This document shows, one piece after another, positions 10,286 to 20,838 of a stretch of DNA of 29,459 nt. The stretch is from the NCBI RefSeq assembly GCF_000006405.1, contig NW_003206847.1, positions 749,360-778,818 of the forward strand, read 5' to 3'. Source of the DNA: Perkinsus marinus ATCC 50983. Lineage: Eukaryota > Perkinsozoa > Perkinsida > Perkinsidae. Below the pieces are notes generated by a model, which was not told the origin of the DNA, did no database searches, and was given only the letters and a program-made list of their open reading frames with translations. A program made the position numbers and the translations under genes. Numbering within the stretch: position 1 is the stretch's first letter; each line of letters starts with the position of its first letter.

Positions 10286-10294
10286 CGGGTCCAC
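10286..10294. repeat. Candidate 9-bp target site duplication, right
   Basis: Exact direct copy of 4077-4085 (CGGGTCCAC). The bases just outside differ on the two sides, so the match is exactly nine. Confidence 0.55.
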
Positions 10295-10536
10295 TGCGAT
10301 GAATTGTTGAAAGTAAATTTATCTAGTTGCGATGCAAGCTGAGATGTAAGTCAAACGTGAGACATAGTCAGGCCGGTTTCATAAGGGTACTTAATTTAAG
10401 ACGCCTTTAATTGAGCGGCAACTGGAGGAATTACTCAGGGCGTTATTCAAGGCTAAGGCGCAATTTACTCCTATGAAACAGGTCCGTAACGAAGTTGGTA
10501 GGATGCCGTTATCATCAGCAGTATATAGGTTGTATA

Positions 10537-13328
10537 ATGACAGTAATACATGACGGTACGCCGCCACCCGATCGGGGCGGCGGCGGCGGTCCTAGACAAG
10601 ACCAACAGGCAGATAAGAACAGCGAAGGTATGACCCCCCCTGAGGTCGCTATAGAAGGATCCCAGGCCCCATCAGGATCCACATCATCCTTCTCTACCAA
10701 AGAGCAGGGAATACGAGTATCATACGTCACTGAGCCCTGCTATGGTGACGTTAAAATATGGTTAAATGGCTGGTGTCTTAGTGGGTAGTACAATATAGAG
10801 TAAGTCACTTACCATCCCTTTCCCTCCTCCTCAGCCCTGGATGGAAGCAAGGTTATGGTACTATTATTGCGATTTTGGTGCCATCGGTGCTCTTGGACGT
10901 CTTTGTGGCTCCAGTAGGTCTATGGGGAAAGCTCACCTTACTGTTTTCCTCATTACTTTCTCATCAAAATTTATGTGCCAAAATTATGCATAATAATTCT
11001 TCCCTAAAAGCATTGTTATACTTCCGGTAGTACATAGGTAAATACTACCTCTGATATATTCCTTCTCTCTGTTGCCATAGTGTCCTATATGGCTATCGAT
11101 TTTCGCGGTGTTGAAATATACAGGTTTTGCTGTACAGCAAAACCTCTCGGGCTTTCCCATTGCCCTATAGATATCAACTCTGATGGTTTATGGTTGAAAT
11201 GTAAACGAAGCCGTAGAGTATTTCCTAAAATTCCGTCTGAATTCTCTCATTGTTATCATCATCTGCAATTGACCATATTCGTATTTCCTCACGCACTAGG
11301 TTTTCTGTTCAGGACTTCAACGTGGGCGTTATGGTCATCCTAGTTATACTAGAAGTCATAACCCTCTTCCTCCTCCTGAAAACAATTTACTCTGATCCTG
11401 GTATCCTACCACGACTGGAATCTCATGGGGCCTATGAGGATCCAGCCACTGGAGAGGTACTCCTGCTTATTGGGCTCTTCCTAGTATTGGAATATAAGTT
11501 GCCTTTTTCCAGCTGAGCTCAAGAGTTTTCTGATGCACGAATAAGGGCAGAAGTGATCAGAAACCATCAAGAATTTCCCAAAACTTTCCTCAGAATTCTC
11601 ATATTGTCACCGACACATGTAGTTGACCATGTGCATATTTTCTCTCCCCTCCCACACACTGCATTTTAGAAGCGGTTTCGGGCTCCTCCCCGTTTGCAGG
11701 ACTGCGTACTCAGCAACCACCCATTTCGATTAAAGTAATCACTCATAAGGTTCGCTCGGTCAAGGCCGACCTCTTTCGTAGGTATTGCCATACATGTCAC
11801 CTCTATAGGCCCCCGAGGGCTACCCACTGTGGGACCTGTGATACCTGCGTGACAAGATTCGACCACCATTGTCCGTGGGTCGGTACATGTATAGGTGGCG
11901 GCAACTATCGGTACTGCCATTTTATGCAACCAACCCGACCACAATTATTTTCAGGATATTTTATAGCTTTATCACTTGCACAGCTGCGTTGACACTCTTC
12001 GGGCTTGGTCTATCAGTCGCTCATCTGGTTATCCTTTCTGACGACAATGGAGGCTTCGTAGGTAGTAGCAGTAGTAGGGCTCCTACTGTGAGGTTCCTTA
12101 TCGGTTGATTCAGGTGGAGTAGAGGCAAGTCCTATGACCATAGTAGTACTGGTGTATTGTGCCCTATTCATGTGGTTTACAGTGGGGCTCTTCCTCTACC
12201 ACACTTATCTGGTTCTCACGGCCCAAACAACGTAAGTCCAGCCAGGCCATGGGCCCAGTGGGGATGGAGGCCCCTTTAGGTATGAGCAAATTAAGGGGGT
12301 ATATTCACTTTCGCATGGTTGCATCGACAATCCCTATTACCGAGGCCCTAGTGGTAATATGATGTACGGCGTCGCTAAGGCCCGACGGAAGGGATCTAAG
12401 TTCGATAGGAGGAAGGGGACTGTGGTATTAATAAGGGGAGGTAGAGGCAACTATTGCCATTAACCTCATGAACGTATCATAGGACTGCCGTGGGTCGTAG
12501 TGCTAGTATGGAAGTACTTCCTAGTACTCGATCTTGGTCATGAACTAAAGCAAAATTGTGATAATTGTGGTAGTAATATTGTTTTAATTAGTGTGGCCAT
12601 TGTGACCTACTCTACTCAGTCTGTGATACAGGTGTATTGTGACATGAGGCGTGTGGAATCTGCTCTTTCTCATTTTTATAGAAGTAACCCTCCTGAATAT
12701 GATGACCTTTCCACTTTACTATTTCCTAGTGATTTCACTTTACTAGTAGTACGTGATAGCTCGTTATTATATCTAAGTTTCGCTGGAGTTTCACTCTGAA
12801 GTGGATTATCGCGAAATATTGAATTTCCGAATACGACTGCACCCTCTGCACTCTTGTACATTCCCATCGGTCGTATTTGTGAAGCCTCGTTGGTATAGGT
12901 TTTACCATCGACCCTCCCCCCAGTGATATTACCATGCATGCATAGTGGCCTTGATGATGACACCCATAAGACGGTCGAGGACACACCTCTCGAGGACCTT
13001 TGTGTAGGTGCCTTTGGTAGGGTCTTTGCCTCTACCGAATAAACAGATAACTACTCCCGAGGTGCCGCATAGGGGAGCATCTCAAGAATCGACCCCAGCA
13101 GTTGATCGGACTACGGCTTCTTCAAGAGGCGCTACTGAAGATGATGATACTGGATTGACGACAGGGAATCTTGCGGAACTATCGGTCATGAAAAAAGGTA
13201 GCCCAACGACTTTGACGGGATTTGGTAATGGATTTTCAGATTCAGTGGAAGACCCCAGTCCGGTGATAAGGATTCCAAATGCTATAGTGAAACTCGCAGG
13301 TGTGGACCTGAATAAGACCGCACTGTGA
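10537..13328 (+). CDS. DHHC-type protein S-acyltransferase, multi-exon
   Basis: Membrane palmitoyltransferase that attaches acyl chains to cysteines of target proteins. Start chosen at ATG 10537 (an in-frame ATG at 10495 is possible). Exons with agreeing phase: 10537-10784, 10835-10913, 11313-11456, 11714-11910, 11955-12061, 12114-12231 and 12280-12440. They encode NGWCLSGPGW, TM1 and TM2, the DPG motif (YSDPGILPR), the cysteine-rich domain ([20 protein letters not shown]) with catalytic DHHC in [11 protein letters not shown]3, TM4, and the TTxE motif as TTYEQIKG followed by NPYYRG. This matches plant/protist PATs. Introns of 42-52 nt alternate with two longer ones (399 and 257 nt). The C-terminal tail is less certain; a late exon ending at 13328 ([12 protein letters not shown] to KTAL) is probable. 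The intron at 12062-12113 starts GTAGTAGCAGTAGTAG. Confidence 0.88.
11215..11285 (+). repeat. Intronic repeat family B, diverged copy
   Basis: Lies in the 399-nt intron of the DHHC gene. It carries the series AATTC, CTCATTGTTATCA, TGCAATTGACCATATTC, resembling the copies at 11575-11650 and 16700-16785. Confidence 0.45.
11575..11650 (+). repeat. Intronic repeat family B, copy 2
   Basis: Lies in the 257-nt intron of the DHHC gene. Key words: ATTGTCACCGACACATGTAG then TTGACCATGTGCATATT. The copy at 16700-16785 shares ATCGTCACCAACACATGTAG then TTGAGCATGTGCATATT, so the identity over about 38 bp is high. Confidence 0.8.
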
Positions 13329-14429
13329 TTACACGATGTGGCTATGTTGTTGCTATTGGCATCATCGTCACTCTCTAGAGGCGATAACACGATGACTATC
13401 ATCGCTATCGACAGTTCGAACCGATACTCTCAATTTTACTCCATTATAATGATAGAATTTCCTGCCACTTCTCTGTTGTGATTGTCACGTTTCTGCTTTT
13501 TGTAATAGACCACTAAGACCGGCGCTGTCCGTCCAACTTGCCTACTTTTGTTGTATTCTCGTCATCATTCTCTTATCATAAGACTCCTAAGTATCAACGA
13601 ATAGACTTGCTGTTGAGTACCACAGTGAGTCCACATAGTGGTCCTGGACCATAACGAAACGCGTATGATGGGACCAGATAAGATGATGCCCAGTAGCCGT
13701 GCCGTGTCCCTCTAAGTGGACAGATGGTCACGGAAGGCCAGATGGTGGTCCGGACCATGGCCTTGGCTGGGCCTTTGAAACTATGGGAGATGGTGTAATT
13801 CTGAGCTGATGAGGCAAATTTGCCGACATCACAAAACAATAACGGGTCCTTGGATTATCCCAGTAGGATAGTCGTGTCGTGGGCAGGTCCATCTGATAGT
13901 GGTTTATATAAGCCATCGTCACACAAGACTCGACATACGGCAACAGAGTGCTACTTATCTTGTCCTCCTAGAGCTCCTGCCGACCCTGGTGTAACACTAG
14001 ACACATTCCAAAGGACTATAACTTTTGCTGGCTCAGAGCATTTCTTCTTCCCCCTGTGCAAATCCTGGTCATTGTTGGTACTGTGGAGAACATTGTGATC
14101 CATTGAATTGTGATTGTATACACGACCGTACTGGTGAATGCTTGTACGATACTTGAGTGTTTGCAAGCAGTTCAGGAAGCTTATCTCGAGGCGAAATTCA
14201 CCTCTCGTGCCAAGAAGCTCCAAAGGGCTCTGTGTGCCAGGAGTGGCTGGAATCCTTATAGGAAGTACTTCGTTTGACTTTACATTCTGTACACTCAAGG
14301 CTACTTGATTTCTGCGATGGAAGGTATCCGACGCGAACGGTGAGCTTCCCAACTTAGTAACGCATCGTCAGTGTTGTAACAAAAACAGAATTGAGATAAC
14401 ATTACTGCTGCATGATGAAGACAACGGTC
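13329..14429. other. Unassigned region between DHHC and cathepsin genes
   Basis: No recognised gene. There are open stretches on both strands (e.g. 13820-14098 plus, 13951-14352 minus) but none shows a known domain, and no exon chain with matching phase was found. Words such as GGTCCGGACC near 13750 are palindromic, without further structure. Confidence 0.4.
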
Positions 14430-15620
14430 TTAAAGAGCGACTTCCACTTCCATGGACTTCACATAAGGTTTTCGATCAGTAGGAATACCCCAATAGCAAT
14501 CCGTCTCTATGTTGAGGTTATTCTCATCCATCTTCATCCTGAACCATCCATCCTCCCCCCAATACGTCCCCCAACTATTGCGGCCTATCCAATACCTAAA
14601 GAGAGAGCTCTCAAGCAACCGGAGATCTACAGAGTTCACTCAATGCCGTCCTCGGAGACACCCCAGCCAGCGACTGATATCTCGTGATTGGTCCCCACCG
14701 TGCTGACCTCTTCCTCATATACCTACTATGATCCTCATTCGGCGTTCCTCGCAGGTCTATGACCTACCCCTCCCGTATATGCCTCGAACCTTTCCGTGGC
14801 GAAAACTCCACATGAGATCGGACCGTTCGTGAAAATTTCCTTCTTCATATCTTCAACGCCGCTCACTGAGCCGAAGTCGCTAACGTACCACTTGTTGTAT
14901 CTTCCAAATATACAAATCATCCACTCAGATGATACTCGGAATTACTTTCGGATGGCATGACAAGTGCCGGGCCATAAAGTCTCAGAGGTGTTGCCACCAA
15001 AGCACTCCTCACAACGATGCATTGCGTCACACTTTCCCACGTCTTCAGCCAGATACGCCTGGCAGGTTTGATCGGGCAATCCATGGTCGTGAATGTCAGA
15101 GAGTCTGCGAGAAGCACTAGTGAGTCACCCAACGTCCAGACGAAGCAGCTACGCTTCCTCAGGATTTCCTCCTTCACAGTCGCCACCATATTCACAGTTG
15201 ATAAGAACCTGCTCGGACCATCATGAGGGTATATAACAGCGAGCTGACCTGAGGGGCCAAGTTGATCGGCGGCCACGTCCCGTTCCGCTGTATGCTGATC
15301 CTATCTGATAGCATTGAAGTCACCGCCTGGGCCCAGCAAGAACCACAGTATTGCGGTATATGCTGAGAATGCTAAGTTAGAGGGCGGAGGCGCCGTCGAC
15401 CTACCTGGTTTTTATCCCAACTCTTGTAGCTGGTAACACCACTGACGTTCCTCCAATCCAGCGCAAGGGGGACTTCAGTAATGCTAGCCACATGAGGCAG
15501 AACTCCACGACGGCTTCTGGAAGGCCGTTGGAGTCTAGCACGCCGACGGCATCCAGCTCGAGAGGCCGGGGCGCCGATTTTCCACATAGGGGGGGACGAG
15601 GAAGCGCCTTCCAATTGCAC
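14430..15620 (-). CDS. Cathepsin X/Z-like cysteine protease, downstream copy
   Basis: Papain-family (C1A) protease of the cathepsin X/Z type, normally a lysosomal or secreted carboxypeptidase. Exons chain cleanly: [12 protein letters not shown], then KNQ; intron 15363-15404; [14 protein letters not shown] with the catalytic Cys; intron 15209-15248; [32 protein letters not shown] with the cysteine-rich insert to [45 protein letters not shown] with the catalytic His; [17 protein letters not shown] with the catalytic Asn; stop TAA at 14430. Introns are about 40-48 nt. The catalytic triad and most family cysteines are present. The 5' end is unclear: an in-frame ATG lies at 15620, but no convincing signal peptide is seen, so an upstream exon may be missing. 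Confidence 0.85.
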
Positions 15621-15641
15621 CTATCAGCGGCTCATACTATC

Positions 15642-15738
15642 ATTGGAGTAGTTTCACCCGTGATATGAAAAACACTAGTGGGGAAATATTCCACAGACCA
15701 TTACATAGCTAGAATATTGAGTATGGTTGAAACTCTAT
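15642..15738 (-). mobile_element. MITE-like element, diverged copy 2
   Basis: Between the two cathepsin genes. Left end TTGGAGTAGTTTCACCC, right end GGTTGAAACTCTATTG, and interior GATATGAAAAACACTAGTG followed by GGGAAATATTCCAC, similar to copies 1 and 3. The proposed stop codon of the upstream cathepsin gene (15735-15737) falls inside the right terminal repeat. Confidence 0.65.
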
Positions 15739-17564
15739 TGCTGAGATAGGATCCTTTCCACAGAGTAATTTCTCAGCAAAGCAAGACGACACTTGCTCAC
15801 CCTCCTGGGCTTCCCTCCATTCGCCGGAACTGCCCAAGCACAGTCTCCTTCAATGCCCAAGTTGTTCTTTCCACGTACCTAAGGGCCCCCAAGTGAAATC
15901 TCCCCCTCCACAGTAGCGCTTCCTTACGATTCTGAAGAAGCCGTTGTGGCCCCAGTAGTGTCCCCATGAGTTCCTTCCTATCCAATACGGTATTCCCTCC
16001 GGCGTCGTTCCGTATCCAACCACCGCAATCTCGTGCTCCGGTTCAGTCGCTCCTACCATGGTGCCTTTCACGTTAACCAACACACTCTGACCCAACCCGT
16101 CATGTCCTCAAAAACGTCAAAATTGGTGTAGTTCTTCTCGAACGCTTCGGTGACCTGCTACTGCATACTGTCCACAAACCAACGCCACTCGACGTACTGC
16201 TATCGAGCAAGCTATAGGCCCACGATCAGCTATCTCTGCCATCATCGCTTCAGTTCCATTCACTTCGCCGTATTCATCTATCTCCCACACCGGGTATCTG
16301 ATGATATGTAGCTCGGGTACTGCAAATGTGCTACAGCGTAAGTTACGCTGTAGCTGCGTACGTATGTAGGTTACGCTGCGTAACCGGGTCGCACTAAGAG
16401 TGAAAGAGTTCTAAGCTCTCTACGGAAGAGTACCCAAAGTATACCAAAATTATACAGTATACGAGAGTATACAAAAACTAGCTGGTGACTATGGATGGCA
16501 AGGGAACTCCACATGCGCTACAGCATGGCCATTCAGCAATGAGAGTGAGAGAGTTCTGGCCTGTCCATGGAAGAGTTCCGAAAGTAAAAAAAACCAAATA
16601 CAAAAATAAAAATATATGTTTGGTTTCCTCAACTGAACTCGACAATATCCTCACTAAATGATGGGAATATGCACAACATTTTAGGGCATAACTATACGAA
16701 AACCAACGAAAATTTTTAAATTTTTTCGGAATTTTTTTATATCGTCACCAACACATGTAGTTGAGCATGTGCATATTCATCCACACTGGTTCGAGCAACA
16801 TCTTTTTGCTATCTGCTCGTACTTGCTGAAATTCACCCGTTAGTCGTAACTTCATATTCTTCTAACACAGAATGGCATCAATTTTTTTCCAGAATTTTTC
16901 TGAAAAATTTCCTATTTTTTCTTACTGTTTCCTCGGAAAGCAGCCATTGAAGTTGCAGTCGCGACAAACATCCATTGCTTCACAGGAGCGTCCAGTGTCT
17001 CGGCCCTCCGCCGCGAACCTATCCAGTGCTGGTCACCAAAATTCTCACTACTGAGGCGCTCACCCCTGGCAGGTCTCGTCTGGAATGCCACCAGCCTCTT
17101 TGATGAATTTAAACGCTGTTATAGGATCTCCACCGTGGCACCCGTTATCATACTCATCGCAGTTGAGAACCACTTGCATCGCGAGATTAGTCTGTTTAGT
17201 AACGCCAGTCCTAGTGAGCAACGTTAAGCGTTTTGTTGTCACCGGTTTCGTACATGATATTTATTCTGTCGGATAACGAGCTCACTGCCGCGAAACTCCA
17301 GCAGGCCCCGCAGTAGTTCGGTATATGCTGGTTCCTAGCGGCCGACGCCAAGTTGACCCTGCGGGGCCCCTCAGGCCTATAGGGTGAAAATGGATGCCAA
17401 ATGAGAGATAAACACTCATCGTCCTCACGTGCGAACTGTGGTGTATCTCCAGTCGACGGAATGTGGTAAGGCACCGACTTGCCCGCTAGATAGCAACTCT
17501 GTTGGAGTCGGGGATAGGATGAGAGAGTCCCTATAGGGCGACCTGTAAAGTGCCGAGTTTTCAA
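15735..17564 (-). CDS. Cathepsin X/Z-like cysteine protease, upstream copy
   Basis: Second, clearly diverged paralogue in the same orientation. Segments: [12 protein letters not shown]; intron 17359-17428; [20 protein letters not shown] with the catalytic Cys; [59 protein letters not shown]; a long intron of about 640 nt; [40 protein letters not shown]; a 44-nt intron that restores the frame; [14 protein letters not shown] with the catalytic His; [18 protein letters not shown] with the catalytic Asn; [20 protein letters not shown]; stop near 15735. The join between ETG and NLAMQ (near 17220-17245) was not solved and could be a lesion or an unusual intron. The N terminus above 17564 is not defined. 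Confidence 0.8.
16700..16785 (+). repeat. Intronic repeat family B, copy 3
   Basis: Inside the long intron (about 16298-16940) of the upstream cathepsin gene, in antisense orientation to that gene. Near-identical over about 38 bp to 11590-11630. Confidence 0.8.
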
Positions 17565-17990
17565 TATTATAGCCGCTCATGTGCTACTTCACGAAGCATC
17601 CCTTTCGATGGCCACCAACCGTTGACAGGTGGAGTAGGACGACGATGACCTCCTTGAGAGTTTTCATCGCAGCTGAGGCCTACAAGTTATAGTCCCTGGT
17701 CCGAACCAAGTGGTCCACAATTCAACACGAGAAAGCCATCGAAGCAGTTGTCGCCAGGAAACAGCAAGTTTTAAGTGCCAGAGAGAATAGAAATGAATAA
17801 GGAAATCAAGCATTCGGTTAATCGTCGTGCACACGAGTAGCATCTGGGTGTCCATATATTTTCAATGCTTCCACACCTATATCATTCGATTCTATTGAGT
17901 TCACTGTATCAGAAAGAAAACATATAGCTGTACGTGTGGCAGACGCCATTCTGTACGTCACAAAATATACCGTTTATGTTACTGTATGTC
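17565..17990. other. Upstream flank of cathepsin copy
   Basis: It should contain the promoter and the signal-peptide exon of the upstream cathepsin gene. A minus frame at 17855-17664 is hydrophobic in part (MLLVCTTINRMLDFLIHFYS) but could not be joined to the protease in phase. Confidence 0.3.
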
Positions 17991-17996
17991 ATTTAT

Positions 17997-18140
17997 ACTG
18001 GAGTTTCACCAACCTAGTGATATGAAAAACACACTAGTGAGGAATATATTTCACGACTACTGCATATCACCGCGAGTATCACGTTTTTCACAGAGTCTTA
18101 CTTCGCCACCTCACGTAAAACGGGGCGTGAAACTCCACTG
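17997..18140 (-). mobile_element. MITE-like element, copy 3 (about 145 bp)
   Basis: Best-preserved copy. Left end ACTGGAGTTTCACC, right end GGCGTGAAACTCCACTG, flanked by TA on both sides (TTATACTGG and CACTGTATT), which would suit a TA-targeting element. The interior carries GATATGAAAAACACACTAGTG and TTTCACGACTACTGCATATC. It is inverted relative to copy 1, which lacks about 30 bp of its interior. Confidence 0.8.
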
Positions 18141-18155
18141 TATTTCATACATATA

Positions 18156-18437
18156 ATGCATCATGTCAGAAAACGTGCGATCCGAAGATCATCGCACATG
18201 TACGACGATCTCAGAATCGGTTCGCTCATCTCACTATTGGCTCTCACAGTTGTCGCCTCTTGTTATGCTCTTCCGTCAGCCGTCCCGTTGACCCCATGGG
18301 GCCTCCAACAACGACCCCAACCCAAAATCCCCTCATGTGAATTCCAGAGCAATTTTACGCTAGTGCGTCTGCGTACAGAAACGTTCACAGAAGAGGCCGC
18401 CGTTTCACGTAGTGATTTCTCCCACCCCATAGGCTAA
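18156..18437 (+). CDS. Possible small secreted or anchored protein
   Basis: Open frame of 93 residues starting MHHVRKRAIRR, with a hydrophobic segment SLISLLALTVVASCYALPSA that resembles a signal anchor or signal peptide after a basic start. No family recognised. It begins right after a MITE copy and converges on the Kelch gene. Short and unsupported otherwise. Confidence 0.25.
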   Translation: MHHVRKRAIRRSSHMYDDLRIGSLISLLALTVVASCYALPSAVPLTPWGLQQRPQPKIPSCEFQSNFTLVRLRTETFTEEAAVSRSDFSHPIG

Positions 18438-18639
18438 TCCTCATTGAATAACACAATGGAAGTGTAACAGTGAAGTCAACTTGTTATCAATCAAGGCTTT
18501 TACTCCTAGTTTTAGCACTGCTACTTTCCAGACACCTATGACGCAACTCTTGCTCCTTCTCATCAGGCTCCTCCACCTTAGGCAACTCCGATAACCTAAA
18601 CCACCAAGCATACCGATCCAACTGACCGGACAAGTACAC

Positions 18640-20331
18640 TCACTCCTCGCCGCCCTCTGGGGTCTCTACTTCCCCATCGGTTATAGGTTCGGGCTCATCT
18701 TTCTGTTTCTTCTTGCCGCTGCTGAGCTTCTTTTTGGCATTTTCCTTTTCCTCTTCAATTCTTTTCTCCTCCTCTTCCTTCAACCGTGCTTGCTCTTGTT
18801 TCCACGTCATCTTCCGTGAACTCAGATATCTAAGCCGTAAAAGATAGATCAACTTCATTGCTGTCAAAGTCATCGTCACTTACATTCCACATATGAAAAA
18901 GCAGATGAGCAACACTACGACGATGAAATCATTGATCTTATCCGCTCTAGTTTTCTGACCTAAAAAAACTTCTCATCAAAGAGGCTCTCGGGGCCACCCA
19001 TCACTCACTTGCCCGCTCGTGCAGGCGACGCCGCATGTCCGTCTCCGCGATTTCCCGCGGAGTACGTCGCATTTCTTTTTCTTCCAGACACACGCCGTAC
19101 TGAAAATCCAATCCCTCCATCTCTGCCCTGAGGTACCCCGACCACCTACCCTCCCTGGAAGAGTCCCATTAGGGCAAAGTTGACAATCCCAACCGGAGGG
19201 GTCGACTTGATAACCGTAATCACAGGTGATGTACATGTCGTCACTCGTACCATCTTTTCCTCTACCACCAAAAACCACGATCTTATTTGTCAACGTCGCT
19301 ACAGCAGGGAAGGCCACCGGTTTCGGAAGGTCCTCAGGAGCGGGTATCCACTCTAGGCCCTTCATGCGTACCCAGACATCAGCAAGGGGCTCCGACTCGC
19401 AGCCCTTTTGGGAGGCAGAGGCTGTCTTACACACCTGCCCACCGACCAGTACTACTGTGTCCCCATTGGCAGCTACCCCTGGGGCGAACCTAGGCTCCCA
19501 ACGAGCCTTTCCCCGTACCATGCGCCAGCCAGAGAAGCTCATATCGGAGGGAGTCACCGACCACTCGGAATTGTGAAAAGTCACTTGGGAGTCCACCATC
19601 CTAACACTCCTACCACCGAACATGGATATCGTCTGAGAAGCAGCTACCCTAGGGGGCACCGCGTACCCAGACAGGACCGGGCAGGTCTTGGCCGCCGAAT
19701 ATGAACTTATCATTTTCCACCTCTCCAATGAATACAGACTAGCACGCCATAAATCACAGTTGCCCTCCGTCCGTTGGTTCACAAAGCCTCCGCTCAAATA
19801 CACATAGTCTTCTGCTACTGCCATCACATGGCCAGCCCTACCCTTCCAGGGCGCCGAGTCGATCACCAAGCTCCACTGATTCATCTCAGGGGAGTACTGC
19901 CACACATCACTAGCGAGGCCCTCTTGGGTCTCTCCACCGCTCAATAGCAAGGACCCATCATCCAGCTGAGCTACGGCATGTAGCATTCGAGGGGCCCAAG
20001 GGGCCGAGGCCTCCAGCTCCACCCACTCGACCGAGTTCTCCGGCCCTAGATTCAATTGCCACATATCGTTATGGAGCTCCTTAGTACCATCACCACGAAT
20101 AGTACACCCACCGATAAGGTAGAACGATTCCTCGCCAACAGGGATCAGCGCCCCTCCGTACCTCCCCGAGGGCCCCGACGTGCCCACCAGTGGTTTGGAG
20201 AACCTTATGCGGCTGGGAACTGCGAACAGCTCCATCTCGGCCCCGAGCGTCGCCGATACGCCTACAGTACAGAGTAAGGCAGAAAGTACGAAGAGTGCTG
20301 CTGATGAGGCACGGACGAAGCAAAAGCTCAT
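18640..20331 (-). CDS. Kelch-repeat single-pass membrane protein
   Basis: Four exons join in phase to 512 residues: 20331-19150, 19099-19009, 18959-18884 and 18829-18640, with introns of 50, 49 and 54 nt (19100-19149, 18960-19008, 18830-18883). It starts with a signal peptide (hydrophobic AALFVLSALLCTVGVSA). A Kelch propeller of about six blades follows, each with a double-glycine strand (YLIGGC, LLSGGE, YLSGGF, MFGGR, VLVGGQ, VVFGGR) and a WxY/W partner. Next comes a cysteine-rich EGF-like stretch (WDCQLCPNGTLPGRYGVC), made continuous only by the 50-nt intron. Then a transmembrane helix (FIVVVLLICFFICGIY) and a charged coiled-coil tail rich in Glu and Lys, ending TPEGGEE. This predicts a type I surface or endomembrane receptor-like protein; the ligand is unknown. 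Without splicing, the first exon would read on into a spurious tail. Confidence 0.85.
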
Positions 20332-20687
20332 ATAAGGATTGGAAAATCAACAACACTAAGGGCGAACTGATATCGACATGGAATACAAAACAATGAAAAG
20401 GTGAATTCTTTATCTGCTACAGACTTGTGCCGCCCCCCTAATGAGCTAAACACAGAAGTCAACTACCGCACCATGAGCCAATCCAACTACTCCCCAGGTG
20501 ACTCTAGTAGTCTTCACTCATCGAGACACGGCGAAGTGCGAAACACCCTAACCACAAAAAGGATCTGAGAGCAGCCCTCGCTTCCCCTCTCCCCAAAGAA
20601 CAAACATTCAAACTCTGTCATCGTAAGAGACCATATGGACAATTTAGCGGGTGGTGGTGGTGATAGTAAATCTCATATTCATCCCTG

Positions 20688-20777
20688 CTATCGTCGACCA
20701 TAACCTGACAACACAAGGAGCCTTCTTTCCAAATCCAATCGCGACAATTACGCGAGATACTACACCCACCACCACTT

Positions 20778-20838
<61 letters not shown>

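Noticed and set aside
16085-16140. Frameshift in the upstream cathepsin gene before the catalytic His
   Set aside because: A 44-nt intron (starting GTTGGGTC, ending GGTAG) restores the frame, in keeping with intron sizes nearby.
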